A stretch of 64,000 nt of DNA from Streptomyces canus (GCF_030815415.1 NZ_JAUSWW010000001.1:9610001-9674000); one strand, 5' to 3'; positions 31,840 through 40,335 are shown, counted from the first letter of the stretch. Numbers and translations: made by a program. Notes: a model not told the origin generated them from the letters alone.

Positions 31840-33525
31840 TCAGGCGTCGATGATCACGGGGATGATCAGCGGCCTGCGGCGGTGGGTGCGGAACGCCCAG
31901 TTGGCCACGGCGCGGGCGATGAGCTGTTCGAGCTGGTGCGCGTCGCCGACGCCTTCCTGGGCGGCGGTGGCCAGCGTCTTTTCGATGACGGGGATGACCG
32001 GCTCGAAGGTGGTGTCGTCGTGGACGAAGCCGCGGGCCAGGAAGTCAGGGGCCTCGGCCAGGGCGCCGGTGTCGGCGTCGACGATGGCCACGACCGTGAT
32101 GACACCCTCCTCGGCGAGGGTGACCCGGTCCTTGAGGGACGCTTCGGTGGCGCCGCCGACTTCCATGCCGTCGACGTAGACGTTGCCCGCGGGCACCTTG
32201 CCGGTGATGGAGGCGCGGCCGTCGACGAGGTCGACGACGACACCGTCCTCGGCGATGACGACCCGGTCGGGGTCGACGCCGGTGCGGATGGCGAGGTCGG
32301 CGTTGGCCCGCAGGTGACGGAACTCGCCGTGCACGGGCATGACGTTGCGGGGACGGACGATGTTGTAGCAGTAGACGAGCTCGCCGGCGCTGGCGTGGCC
32401 GGAGACGTGCACCTTCGCGTTGCCCTTGTGGACGACGTTGGCGCCCCATCGGGTCAGGCCGTTGATCACCCGGTAGATGGCGTTCTCGTTGCCGGGGATG
32501 AGGGAACTGGCGAGCAGGACGGTGTCGCCCTTGCCGATGCGGATCTGGTGGTCGCGGTTGGCCATCCGGGACAGGGCCGCCATCGGCTCGCCCTGGGATC
32601 CGGTGCAGACCAGGGTGATCTTGTGGTCAGGGAGCTTCTCCAGCTCCTTGGGGGTCACGATCAGGTTGGACGGGACCTTGAGGTAGCCCAGGTCGCGGGC
32701 GATGCCCATGTTGCGGACCATGGAGCGACCCACGAAGGCCACCTTCCGGCCGTGCTGGTGGGCGGCGTCCAGGACCTGCTGGATGCGGTGCACATGGCTG
32801 GCGAAGCTGGAGACGATGACCCGCCGCGGGGCGGTCCTCATCACCTGCTCGATCGCGGGGTTCAGTTCGCGTTCGGAGGTGGTGAAGCCGGGAACCTCGG
32901 CGTTGGTGGAGTCGGTGAGGAACAGGTCCACGCCCTCCTCACCGAGCCGGGCGAACGCGCGCAGGTCGGTGATCCGGTCGTCGAGGGGGAACTGGTCCAT
33001 CTTGAAGTCACCGGTGTGCAGCACCAGCCCGGCGGCGGTACGAAGGGCCACCGCCAGCCCGTCCGGGATGGAGTGGTTGACGGCCACGAACTCGCATTCG
33101 AAGGGACCGAAGCTGCGCCGGTCGCCCTCCCGCACGCGCACCGTGCGCGGGGTGATCCTGTGCTCCTTGAGCTTGGCCTCGATGAAAGCGAGGGTGAGCT
33201 TCGAGCCGACGACGGGGATGTCCGCCCGCTCCCGCAGCAGATAGGGCACACCGCCGATGTGGTCCTCGTGGCCATGGGTGAGCACGACGGCCACGATGTC
33301 GTCGAGGCGGTCCCGGATCGAGGTGAAGTCCGGGAGGATCACATCCACGCCGGGCTGGTTCTCCTCCGGGAACAGCACGCCGCAGTCCACGATCAGCAGC
33401 TTGCCGGCATGCTCGAAGACGGTCATGTTCCGGCCGATTTCGCCCAGGCCTCCCAGGGCGGTCACTCTCAGCCCGCCGTTGGGCAGGGGAGGGGCGGCTT
33501 TGAGTTCTGGGTGCGGATGGCTCAT
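31840..33525 (-). CDS. rnj: ribonuclease J
   Basis: A 561-residue RNase J: metallo-beta-lactamase/beta-CASP nuclease with 5'-3' exo- and endonuclease activity in mRNA and rRNA turnover. TALGGLGEIGRNMTVFE is followed by the zinc motif LTHGHEDHIGGVPYLL (His84-His89) and VNHSIPDGLAVALRT, LHTGDFKMDQFPLDD. The beta-CASP part has LTDSTNAEVPGF, VGRSMVRNMGIARDLGYL and CTGSQGEPMAALSRMANRDH, with KVHVSGHASAGELVYCYNIV near the end. It has all catalytic residues and the normal length. The accessory surroundings, and divergence from the core-gene sequence as I remember it, suggest an extra copy rather than the housekeeping gene. Confidence 0.93.
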   Translation of the reverse strand: MSHPHPELKAAPPLPNGGLRVTALGGLGEIGRNMTVFEHAGKLLIVDCGVLFPEENQPGVDVILPDFTSIRDRLDDIVAVVLTHGHEDHIGGVPYLLRERADIPVVGSKLTLAFIEAKLKEHRITPRTVRVREGDRRSFGPFECEFVAVNHSIPDGLAVALRTAAGLVLHTGDFKMDQFPLDDRITDLRAFARLGEEGVDLFLTDSTNAEVPGFTTSERELNPAIEQVMRTAPRRVIVSSFASHVHRIQQVLDAAHQHGRKVAFVGRSMVRNMGIARDLGYLKVPSNLIVTPKELEKLPDHKITLVCTGSQGEPMAALSRMANRDHQIRIGKGDTVLLASSLIPGNENAIYRVINGLTRWGANVVHKGNAKVHVSGHASAGELVYCYNIVRPRNVMPVHGEFRHLRANADLAIRTGVDPDRVVIAEDGVVVDLVDGRASITGKVPAGNVYVDGMEVGGATEASLKDRVTLAEEGVITVVAIVDADTGALAEAPDFLARGFVHDDTTFEPVIPVIEKTLATAAQEGVGDAHQLEQLIARAVANWAFRTHRRRPLIIPVIIDA

Positions 33526-33677
33526 ACCCTCACGTTACCGGGGAGCCGGCCGGGGTGATCCACTGGCTGCCCGGTCGATGCGATGCCCGTACCCGTCCTG
33601 GTGGTCGGCGTGACCGTGCGGACGCTTCTGACCCGCAGGTTGCTGAAGGGATCGACGTCACGGTCTATGGTGCAGGC

Positions 33678-33743
33678 ATGTGCTGCTGCGCCGCTATGAC
33701 TACCCGTGTCGCCGCTCTGCGGCGGTATCCGAGGCTGCCGTAA
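33678..33743 (+). CDS. candidate polycysteine leader peptide (upstream ORF)
   Basis: A 21-codon open frame starting MCCCAAMTTR and ending YPRLP at TAA 33741-33743, 98 bp upstream of the P-loop gene on the same strand. Three consecutive Cys codons follow the start. Short polycysteine upstream ORFs act as cysteine-responsive attenuators in mycobacteria, and Streptomyces has short leader peptides before sulfur genes. A hairpin overlaps its stop. TATGGTGCAGGC precedes the ATG, with no strong ribosome-binding site. Translation is not proven. Confidence 0.4.
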   Translation: MCCCAAMTTRVAALRRYPRLP

Positions 33744-33788
33744 CTACGGCCCCTTGCTGATGTACCGCCGGATCAGTGTTCTGCCGGC
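33737..33788 (+). promoter_or_regulatory. hairpins overlapping and following the polycysteine ORF
   Basis: GCCGTA-AC-TACGGC (33737-33750) is a 6-bp stem spanning the uORF stop codon. GCCGG (33767-33771) and CCGGC (33784-33788) can form a second stem. A ribosome stalled on the Cys codons or terminating at the stop would change which stem forms. This is inference from position only. Confidence 0.35.
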
Positions 33789-33841
33789 AGCCACCCACTG
33801 GTCTCTGTGCTGCCGGGCCATCCTGCCTGATCAGGGGAGAC

Positions 33842-34462
33842 ATGTCTCAGTCGCAGCGCTTCGACGCACAGCACGAAAGCCCATACCCATGCCCGCATAC
33901 AGCCGGACTCGTTGTCACACAGGACCCGCGTGTCGCCACCCTGTTCCTGATGGTCGGGCTCCCCGGAGCCGGGAAGACCACCCGGGCCAACGAGCTCGCC
34001 GTGACGCACCGGGCGCTGCGGCTGACCCCGGATCACTGGATGGCCCCGCTTTTCGACGACTCGATGGCCGACGGCAAGCGCTTTGTGCTCGAAGGGCGGC
34101 TCATTTCGGTCGCCCTGCAGGCGCTGCGGCTGGGGACCAACGTCGTGCTCGACTACGGGCTCTGGGGCCGCGATGAACGCTCGGCACTGCGCTGGCTGGC
34201 ACGGTCGGCCGGGGCAGCATGCCAGGTGGTCTATCTGCCCGTGGACAAGGACGTCCAGCTCGTCCGCATCGCGCATCGCCAGACAACGGCACCGCATCAG
34301 ACGTTCCCGATGACTGAGGCCGACGTAGACCGATGGCGGGAGCAGTTCCAGGTGCCCGACGCCGCCGAACTCGCCGGCAGCGAGATTCCGCCCCCGCCGG
34401 CGGGCTGGCCGGGCTGGCCGGAGTGGGCGCTGGACCACTGGCCCTCGTGCACCGACAGCTGA
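33842..34462 (+). CDS. P-loop kinase-like ATP-binding protein
   Basis: A 206-residue protein with Walker A LFLMVGLPGAGKTTRANELA (about 34-53). TLRLTPDHWMAPLFDDSMAD-type sequence follows, then VLDYGLWGRDERSALRWLAR and QVVYLPVDKDVQLVRIAHRQ. The pattern fits the AAA_33/zeta-like kinases that phosphorylate small molecules or sugars. The C-terminus is Pro/Trp-rich (PPPPAGWPGWPEWALDHWP). The start ATG 33842 follows GGGGAGAC. The family includes chloramphenicol phosphotransferase-like and ATP-dependent resistance kinases; the substrate here is unknown. It is downstream of the polycysteine ORF. Confidence 0.85.
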   Translation: MSQSQRFDAQHESPYPCPHTAGLVVTQDPRVATLFLMVGLPGAGKTTRANELAVTHRALRLTPDHWMAPLFDDSMADGKRFVLEGRLISVALQALRLGTNVVLDYGLWGRDERSALRWLARSAGAACQVVYLPVDKDVQLVRIAHRQTTAPHQTFPMTEADVDRWREQFQVPDAAELAGSEIPPPPAGWPGWPEWALDHWPSCTDS

Positions 34463-34552
34463 GCCGGCTGTCCCGCCCGGGAGCAGCGTCCTGACGGCGT
34501 TTCGTGCCGCCCTTGCGGTGCCGCAAGGGCGGCCGCTGTCGTGAGAGTGCGC

Positions 34553-35095
34553 TCAGGCGGCGTAGGAGGCGAGCAGTTCGTTGTACTGCTTGGCGGCGGA
34601 GGCCAGGTCCTCGTCGGAGAGGCCGAAGGCGGTGCCGTACACCTTGACCATCGGCTGCTGGATGTCGAACTGGCACAGCCGCAGGGTCGCGTGCCAGTTG
34701 CTGAGGAGGGTCTCGATGGTGGCCTGGTTCGAGCCTTCGGGGGTGTAGTGATCGACGGGGACACCGGTCGTGACCGCGACGACGGCCTTCTTGCCGGCCA
34801 GCTGCGAGGGGGAGCCGTCGATGGTGAAGGCCCAGCCAAAGGTGAAGACCTTGTCCTGCCACTGCTTGAACAGCGGCGTGGTGTTGTACCAGAACACCGG
34901 GTGCTGGAAGACGATCACATCGTGCTCGGCGAGCAGCGCCTGCTCGGCGTCGACGTCGATCCGGAAGTCGGGATAGGTGGCGTACAGGTCGTGCACGGTG
35001 ACATGGGCCAGATCGCGGACGGCGTCCACGAGCGCGGCGTTGGCCTTCGACTGGGACAGATCGGGGTGACCTACGACAAGGAGAACCTTGGACAT
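34553..35095 (-). CDS. NAD(P)H-dependent flavodoxin-fold oxidoreductase (KefF/MdaB type)
   Basis: A 180-residue flavodoxin-2 protein: LLVVGHPDLSQSKANAALVD, HDLYATYPDFRIDVDAEQAL, HDVIVFQHPVFWYNTTPLFK, QWQDKVFTFGWAFT. These are the FMN-binding and quinone-site segments of the DT-diaphorase/KefF family, which reduce quinones by two electrons to avoid radicals. It lies 70 bp after the aldo/keto reductase on the same strand, and GAAGAGGTTTC precedes the ATG. Together they look like a carbonyl/quinone detoxification unit. Confidence 0.92.
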   Translation of the reverse strand: MSKVLLVVGHPDLSQSKANAALVDAVRDLAHVTVHDLYATYPDFRIDVDAEQALLAEHDVIVFQHPVFWYNTTPLFKQWQDKVFTFGWAFTIDGSPSQLAGKKAVVAVTTGVPVDHYTPEGSNQATIETLLSNWHATLRLCQFDIQQPMVKVYGTAFGLSDEDLASAAKQYNELLASYAA

Positions 35096-35165
35096 GACGA
35101 GAAACCTCTTCAGTGATCAGTGAATTGGTGCATGGGTGCAGGTGCGCCGGGATCTTCGCCGGGGC

Positions 35166-36146
35166 TCAGCGGTCGATGCTGGCCATGTTCGCCTCGTTGT
35201 GGCGTTCGCCCGCGGCCGGCGTGAGGTTGTTCAGGCGGTCGAGCTGAGCGGCGCTGAGTTCGACGGCGTCGGCGGCTGTGTTCTCTTCGACGCGTGAGAC
35301 CCGCCGGGTCCCGGGGATGGGGGCGATGTCGTCGCCACGGGTCAGCAGCCATGCCAGCGCGGTCTGGGCCGGGGTGGCCCCGATCTCGGCGCCGATGGCC
35401 CGCACTTCGTCGATGATCGCCAGGTTGCGCTGGAAGTTCTCGCCGATGAAACGCGGGTTGGTCTTGCGCCAGTCGTCGTCCGTGAAGTCGTCGACGGTAC
35501 GGATCTGCCCGGTCAACAGGCCGTGACCGAGGGGGGAGTAGGGGACGAATCCGATGCCGAGCTCGCGCAGCAGCGGGAGGATTTCGGCCTCGACGTCGCG
35601 CGTCCACAGCGAGTATTCGGTCTGCAGCGCGGCCACCGGATGGACGGCGTGGGCGCGGCGGATCGTGTCGGGGCCGGCCTCGGAGAGGCCGATGTGGCGC
35701 ACCTTGCCCTCGGCGACCAGCTCGGCGAGCGCGCCGATGGTCTCCTCGATGGGCGTGTTGGGGTCGACACGGTGCTGGTAGTAGAGGTCGATGTAGTCGG
35801 TGCCGAGCCGCAGGAGCGAGCCTTCGACCGCGGTCTTCACATTGGCGGGGCTGCTGTCGATCACGCCGGGACCGTCACCGGCGTGGGAGACGAGGCCGAA
35901 CTTCGTCGCCACCACGACGTCGTCGCGGCGGCCCTTGATGGCCTTGCCGACGATTTCCTCGCTGTGGAAGGGGCCGTAGATCTCGGCGGTGTCGATGTGG
36001 GTGACCCCGAGGTCCACGGCCCGGTGGATGGTGCGGATCGACTCGGCGTCGTCGAGCCCTCCGCCCGTGGTGTAGGTGCCGGCCATGGTCATGGCTCCCA
36101 GGCCGATGCGGGAGACATCGAGCCCGCCCAGTGATACGTGCTGCAT
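35166..36146 (-). CDS. aldo/keto reductase
   Basis: A 326-residue AKR with TIM-barrel motifs: GLDVSRIGLGAMTMAGTYTT, then HIDTAEIYGPFHSEEIVGKA (catalytic Asp/Tyr), VVVATKFGLVSHAGDG (Lys) and DYIDLYYQHRVDPNTPIEET (His). LQTEYSLWTRDVEAEILPLL and IGFVPYSPLGHGLLTGQIRT follow, with the NADPH-binding loop IPGTRRVSRVEENTAADAVE. It belongs to the AKR family that reduces aldehydes and ketones. The same-strand NAD(P)H oxidoreductase is 70 bp downstream. The SDR upstream (36451) is separated by 304 bp, so a separate promoter is likely. Confidence 0.93.
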   Translation of the reverse strand: MQHVSLGGLDVSRIGLGAMTMAGTYTTGGGLDDAESIRTIHRAVDLGVTHIDTAEIYGPFHSEEIVGKAIKGRRDDVVVATKFGLVSHAGDGPGVIDSSPANVKTAVEGSLLRLGTDYIDLYYQHRVDPNTPIEETIGALAELVAEGKVRHIGLSEAGPDTIRRAHAVHPVAALQTEYSLWTRDVEAEILPLLRELGIGFVPYSPLGHGLLTGQIRTVDDFTDDDWRKTNPRFIGENFQRNLAIIDEVRAIGAEIGATPAQTALAWLLTRGDDIAPIPGTRRVSRVEENTAADAVELSAAQLDRLNNLTPAAGERHNEANMASIDR

Positions 36147-36450
36147 CAGGTACTCCTTGTCGTAGTGGCCGTCGGACCCGCCCGGTGGACATAGCTGTGG
36201 GCGCTATGACCGCCTCGTCGGCCGACGGACCGCTTCGGGATCTGCGCATCCGGCGTCGGCGCCGAAGTGGGGCATGCGCATGACTTCGTCTGACTTCGTC
36301 GTCCTGGCGGCCGGCGCGCGGGGGCCGGCCAGGGGATATGCGAGCCGGCCGGGGTGACGCCGGTGGGGCTAGGGACGGGCGACGGGAATCCGTACTGGTC
36401 ACGTACAAACTGCGCCGTGCTCGGCTCGTACTGGGCCTGGGGTGTGCTGC

Positions 36451-37290
36451 TCAGGCGTCGGCGTAGGCCAGGGCGCCACCGAGGGCGCGGGAGGCGTCGG
36501 CCTGGGTGAGGAGTTCCTTCGCCTTGGCCTCGGCGGCCTCGATGGCGTCCGCGCCGGCGATGAAGCGCTGCGGGGGCTTGTCCTGGCCGGCGATGGTGAG
36601 CAGGGCGCGGGCGAGCTTGGCGGGGTCGCCGGGCTGCTTGCCGTTCATGCTCTTCATGCCCTCGATCCTCGGGGCGGTGCGCGGGGCGTAGTCCTCGATG
36701 GACAGCTCGGGCCAGGTGGTGGAGCCGTCCACGAGGAGTTCGGTGCGGAAGTAGCCGGGCTCCACGACCGTGGTGTGGATGTTGTACGGCTCGACGTCGT
36801 AGCGCAGCGACTCCATCCAGCCCTCTGCCGCGAACTTGGAGGCGGCGTAGGCGGAGGTGAACTCCATGCCGACCAGGCCGGCGGTCGAGGTGATCGTGAT
36901 GATGTGGCCGGCGCGCTGTTTGCGCAGGGTCGGCAGGACGGCGCGGGTGACGTTCATCGGGCCGAAGAGGTTCGTCTCGAACTGCCGGCGCATCTGTGCG
37001 GGCGAGATCTCCTCGAAGTAGCCGGTGAAGAGGTTACCGGCGTTGTTGATCAGGACGTCGATGCGCCCGAACCGGTCGACGGCGGCCTGCGCGGCGGACT
37101 CGGCGTCCTGGAGGCTGGTGACGTCGAGCTTGGTGACCAGCAGGTTGTCCTGCGGTCCGCCCAGGGTCTTCTCGACCTCTTCGGGGCGGCGGCCGGTGGC
37201 GACGACCTGGTGGCCGGCGGCGAGGGCCTCGCGGGCGATGTCGGTGCCCAGGCCGCGGCCGGCACCGGTGACGAGAATGACCTTGCTCAT
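36451..37290 (-). CDS. short-chain dehydrogenase/reductase
   Basis: A 279-residue classical SDR: VILVTGAGRGLGTDIAREAL (cofactor motif), VVATGRRPEEVEKTLGGPQD (Arg favouring NADPH), IDVLINNAGNLFTGYFEEIS, and the catalytic S-Y-K in ITSTAGLVGMEFTSAYAASK. C-terminal EGMKSMNGKQPGDPAKLARA is common in the SDRs paired with XRE regulators. The ATG at 37290 follows AAAGGAAACGTTTC. It is divergent from an MmyB-type XRE gene (37534), and a palindromic site is in the shared promoter. This mirrors the SDR/MmyB pair at 9629-11580. Confidence 0.93.
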   Translation of the reverse strand: MSKVILVTGAGRGLGTDIAREALAAGHQVVATGRRPEEVEKTLGGPQDNLLVTKLDVTSLQDAESAAQAAVDRFGRIDVLINNAGNLFTGYFEEISPAQMRRQFETNLFGPMNVTRAVLPTLRKQRAGHIITITSTAGLVGMEFTSAYAASKFAAEGWMESLRYDVEPYNIHTTVVEPGYFRTELLVDGSTTWPELSIEDYAPRTAPRIEGMKSMNGKQPGDPAKLARALLTIAGQDKPPQRFIAGADAIEAAEAKAKELLTQADASRALGGALAYADA

Positions 37291-37467
37291 GAAACGTTTC
37301 CTTTCAGACGCCGTGATCCGGCACCTGGTGTGTGCGGGGTGGGGCATACCGACAGCGCCGCAGAGGGGAGTGGGACCGGCGGCACAGCGCCGACTGCCCG
37401 GACGGACGGTTCACACCGCCGTGGGCGGTGCACCACCAAGAAAACCGGCTGTCACAGGTGGGTGGGA

Positions 37468-37497
37468 GTCCCTGATGAGGGGGTCACTGACAGGGAC
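37468..37497. promoter_or_regulatory. GTCCCTG-N16-CAGGGAC inverted repeat
   Basis: A perfect 7-bp inverted repeat in the SDR/XRE divergent promoter, centred about 50 bp before the XRE start (37534). A second, overlapping dyad GGGTC...GACCC (37481-37499) shares its right arm. It is a candidate operator for the MmyB-type regulator. It differs in sequence from the element of the first SDR/MmyB module. Confidence 0.6.
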
Positions 37498-37533
37498 CCC
37501 CAGCCCGGCGCCGGCACTCGTAGAGTGAAGCGC

Positions 37534-38490
37534 ATGGCAGGCAGAAACGACCCACAAGGCAACAACCGCGACATCCGTGATGATTTCCGTGCGGAGATCC
37601 GGGAATTCCTCGGCACGCGACGGGCCAGGGTCACCCCCGAGCAGGCCGGACTGCCCCTGTACGGCGGAGAGCGCCGACGGGTCACCGGGCTGCGCCGCGA
37701 GGAGGTCGCCCTCCTCGCGGGCATCTCCAGCGAGTACTACACCCGGCTCGAGCGCGGCAACGCCACCGGCGTCTCCGAGAGCGTCATCGACGGCATCGCG
37801 CAGGCACTTCAGCTCGACGAGGCCGAACGCATCCACCTGCTCGACCTCCTGCGCGGCGCCGGCACGACCCGTCCGCCACGCCGCCGCCCGGCCCAGCAGC
37901 GAGTCCGGTCCGCGGTGCAGCGCGTCCTCGACTCGATGGCCGGCACGCCCGCGTTCATCCTCAGCGGACGCGGGGACATCCTGGCCGCCAACCACCTCGG
38001 GCGCGCCCTGTTCTCCCTCGTCTACGCCGATCCCGTACGGCCGCCGAACAACGCCCGGTTCGTCTTTCTCAGCCCGCACGCGAGCGAGTTCTTCCGCCAC
38101 TGGGACGAAGTCGCCAACGACACGGTCGCCATGCTGCGCGCCGAAGCCGGCCGCGACCTCTACGACCGACGGCTGACGGACCTGATCGGGGAACTGTCCA
38201 CCCGCAGCGAGGAATTCCGGCGCCGCTGGGCGGCCCACAACGTCCGGATGCACACCACCGGCGTCAAGCTCCTGCACCACCCGGTCGTCGGCGACCTCGA
38301 CCTGCCCTTCGAAACCTTCCCGCTCCCCGACGGCCCCAGCCAGTTCCTCCTCACCTACACCGCCGAGCCCGCATCCCCGTCCCAGGACGCCCTGAACCTG
38401 CTGGCCAGCTGGGCCGCGACCAACGGCGACATCGACCGGACCACCCTGGACGCCTCCCAGCCCGCAGACTCCGGCGAGACCCCCGACTGA
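37534..38490 (+). CDS. MmyB-like XRE transcriptional regulator
   Basis: A 318-residue regulator. The N-terminal HTH has GLRREEVALLAGISSEYYTR, LERGNATGVSESVIDGIAQA (about 45-90). The MmyB ligand domain starts QRVLDSMAGTPAFILSGRGD, ILAANHLGRALFSLVYAD, and ends with LLHHPVVGDLDLPFETFPLP. It is longer than the regulator at 10741 and only distantly similar. It is divergent from the SDR at 36451, which it probably controls through the palindrome at 37468. ATG 37534 follows GAGTGAAGCGC. The chemical signal is unknown; a fatty acid or another hydrophobic ligand is possible from structures of relatives. Confidence 0.92.
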   Translation: MAGRNDPQGNNRDIRDDFRAEIREFLGTRRARVTPEQAGLPLYGGERRRVTGLRREEVALLAGISSEYYTRLERGNATGVSESVIDGIAQALQLDEAERIHLLDLLRGAGTTRPPRRRPAQQRVRSAVQRVLDSMAGTPAFILSGRGDILAANHLGRALFSLVYADPVRPPNNARFVFLSPHASEFFRHWDEVANDTVAMLRAEAGRDLYDRRLTDLIGELSTRSEEFRRRWAAHNVRMHTTGVKLLHHPVVGDLDLPFETFPLPDGPSQFLLTYTAEPASPSQDALNLLASWAATNGDIDRTTLDASQPADSGETPD

Positions 38491-38634
38491 CCGACGAGCC
38501 AGGCGAGCCGAGCTGTGGCACCTTCCTGAACCAAAGCTGCTGTGAGTGTGGCCCCAGTTGAAGTCTTCGAGATCGAGCTCGCGGAGCCAGGACAAGTCGC
38601 GCTCCCGCACGTCGGCGGGGGGTGGTCTCGCTGG

Positions 38635-39591
38635 TCAGTGGACCAGGTCGCTGGGGTCGGTGTTGGCGCCGCAGAGTACGAGGGCGACATTCTCGCCCGG
38701 GGCGGGTCGGTAGGGGGCGCCGGTGGCCGTGAGGGCGGCGAAAGCTGTGGCGGCAGCGTGTTCGACGGCGAGTCGGCGGTCGTCCCACAAGGCCTGGCGG
38801 GCGCGGATGATCTCGCTGTCCGGTACGAGGACGGAGCGCACGTTGTCCTGCTGGGCCGCGTGGAGTGCCATCGCGGAGGTGCGGCGGGCGCCCAGGGAGT
38901 CGGCGGCGACGGAGTCCACGCGGACATCGACCGGGTGGCCGGACTCCAAGGCGGCGTTCAGGGCCCGGCAGTTCTCCGGCTCGACGGCCACGACGCGGAT
39001 GCCGTGGTGTCGGGCGGCGGTGGACATGCCGGCGAACAGCCCACCGCCGCCGACGGCGACCACGACCGTGTCCAGGCCGGGCAGCCGGGCGTGGATCTCC
39101 TCCAGGAGGGTGCCCGCGCCCGCCGCGATGAGCGGGTGGTCGTAGGCGTGGGAGGTGAGTGCGCCGGTGGTGTCGGCGAACTTCTGGCAGGCGGCGAGGG
39201 CCTCGGCGTACTCCGTGCCGACGAGACGGACGACGGCGCCGTACGCGCGCAGCTTGGCCACCTTCACCGCGGGTGCGGTGGCGGGTACGAAGACGGTCGC
39301 GGTGACGCCCTGTTGTCGCGCGGCCCACGCGCACGCGAGCCCCGCGTTGCCACCGGAGGCGATGGTGACCCCCGTGTCCGGGAGGGTGCCGGCGTCGCGG
39401 TGGGCCTGGAGGAAGTTCTGCGCACCGCGGGCCTTGAAGGAGCCCGTGTGCTGCATGAACTCCTGCGCCAGCCACAGCTCGCACGGTCCCGGCGCGCTGC
39501 CGGCGTCGGCCGGAGCGAGGGTGACGGGGCGGACCCGGCCGGTGATCCGTTCGGCGGCGGCTTTGACGTCACCGTAGGTGAGCTGGTCCAT
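38635..39591 (-). CDS. PLP-dependent threonine/serine dehydratase-like enzyme
   Basis: A 318-residue fold-type II PLP enzyme. The PLP-Lys is in FMQHTGSFKARGAQNFLQAH (GSFKARGA). The phosphate loop SGGNAGLACAWAARQQG follows (usually SGGNHG). A glycine-rich VVVAVGGGGLFAGMSTAARH is next, and the active-site Cys/Ser region NVALVLCGANTDPSDLVH ends the protein. It deaminates hydroxy-amino acids or acts as a racemase. The absence of an ACT domain suggests a catabolic role. It is divergent from the TetR at 39667, with a palindrome between. GGAGCAGCACC precedes the ATG. Confidence 0.9.
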   Translation of the reverse strand: MDQLTYGDVKAAAERITGRVRPVTLAPADAGSAPGPCELWLAQEFMQHTGSFKARGAQNFLQAHRDAGTLPDTGVTIASGGNAGLACAWAARQQGVTATVFVPATAPAVKVAKLRAYGAVVRLVGTEYAEALAACQKFADTTGALTSHAYDHPLIAAGAGTLLEEIHARLPGLDTVVVAVGGGGLFAGMSTAARHHGIRVVAVEPENCRALNAALESGHPVDVRVDSVAADSLGARRTSAMALHAAQQDNVRSVLVPDSEIIRARQALWDDRRLAVEHAAATAFAALTATGAPYRPAPGENVALVLCGANTDPSDLVH

Positions 39592-39638
39592 GGTGCTGCT
39601 CCTGTGGAGGGGGCGACCCGCTCTTCGGCCGGGCTGTT

Positions 39639-39653
39639 CGATACGGCGTATCG
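39639..39653. promoter_or_regulatory. CGATAC-GGC-GTATCG palindrome
   Basis: A perfect 6-bp inverted repeat with a 3-bp spacer, 48 bp upstream of the dehydratase start and 14 bp before the TetR ATG. It overlaps where the divergent promoters must lie. It is a candidate operator of the TetR-family protein at 39667, controlling both genes. Confidence 0.65.
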
Positions 39654-39666
39654 TACAGTGACTCAT

Positions 39667-40335
39667 ATGCCGCGTCACTCACCCTCTCTGGACCGTGCGA
39701 CCCCGGACCGCATCGCCGAGACCGCCCTCCTCCTCGTTGACGAGGGCGGCCCCGAGGCGCTGACCTTCCGGGCACTGGCCATGCGACTGGACATCTCCCT
39801 CGCTTCCCTTCAGCGGCGCTGCACCGACATGGCCGGCCTCCTCGATCTGTGCACCGACCACCTGGCCGCCCGCCTCCCCGTGATCGAGCCGGGAACCGAC
39901 TGGGCCACGGCGACCGAAGCGCGCTTCCTCGCGCTGTACCGGCTGCTCGCCGCCCACCCCGGGCTCCTCGCGCTGCGCGGGACGCGCCCCTGGCTCGGAT
40001 CGAACCTGCTGGCCCGCCTGGTGGAGCCGCAGCTGGCCGACAGCCTCGCGGCAGGGATGAGCCCGCAGGAGGCGATCACCGCGTACCGGCGGTTGTACCT
40101 GCTCACGCTCGGCAGCGCGAGCTTCGTAGACCACCGCGACTCCAAGGCCACCCAGGCCGCGACGCGCACCGCGCTGGCCGCGCTCGACCCGGAGGAGTTT
40201 CCGGCGCTGACCGGTCACCTGGCCGCGATCGTGCCCGCGGTGACCGACGACGAGGTCTACTACGGCGCTCTGCGCCAACTCATCGACGCCGCCACCGTCA
40301 CCTCTCCCTCCGCCGACGCAAAGCAAGGACCCTGA
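39667..40335 (+). CDS. TetR-family regulator with C-terminal TetR_C domain
   Basis: A 222-residue regulator. Its N-terminal helix-turn-helix reads RIAETALLLVDEGGPEALTF RALAMRLDISLASLQRRCTD (about 17-55). It is followed by FLALYRLLAAHPGLLALRGT and LGSNLLARLVEPQLADSLAA, in the manner of TetR_C-type tetracycline-repressor-like proteins. It is divergent from the PLP dehydratase and probably represses it. The ligand may be an amino acid or its product, by inference from the target. The start is ATG 39667, six bases past a possible -10 region. Confidence 0.88.
   Translation: MPRHSPSLDRATPDRIAETALLLVDEGGPEALTFRALAMRLDISLASLQRRCTDMAGLLDLCTDHLAARLPVIEPGTDWATATEARFLALYRLLAAHPGLLALRGTRPWLGSNLLARLVEPQLADSLAAGMSPQEAITAYRRLYLLTLGSASFVDHRDSKATQAATRTALAALDPEEFPALTGHLAAIVPAVTDDEVYYGALRQLIDAATVTSPSADAKQGP

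Noticed and set aside
31882..33558. 558-codon plus-strand frame opposite RNase J
   Set aside because: Mirror image of a well-supported RNase J gene; low-complexity composition and no ribosome-binding site.
36442..37533. N-terminal extension of the MmyB regulator frame
   Set aside because: The open frame runs upstream across the divergent SDR gene, but the regulator's fold begins at ATG 37534.
38542..39666. N-terminal extension of the TetR frame at 39667
   Set aside because: The upstream portion is antisense to the PLP dehydratase; the HTH starts directly after ATG 39667.
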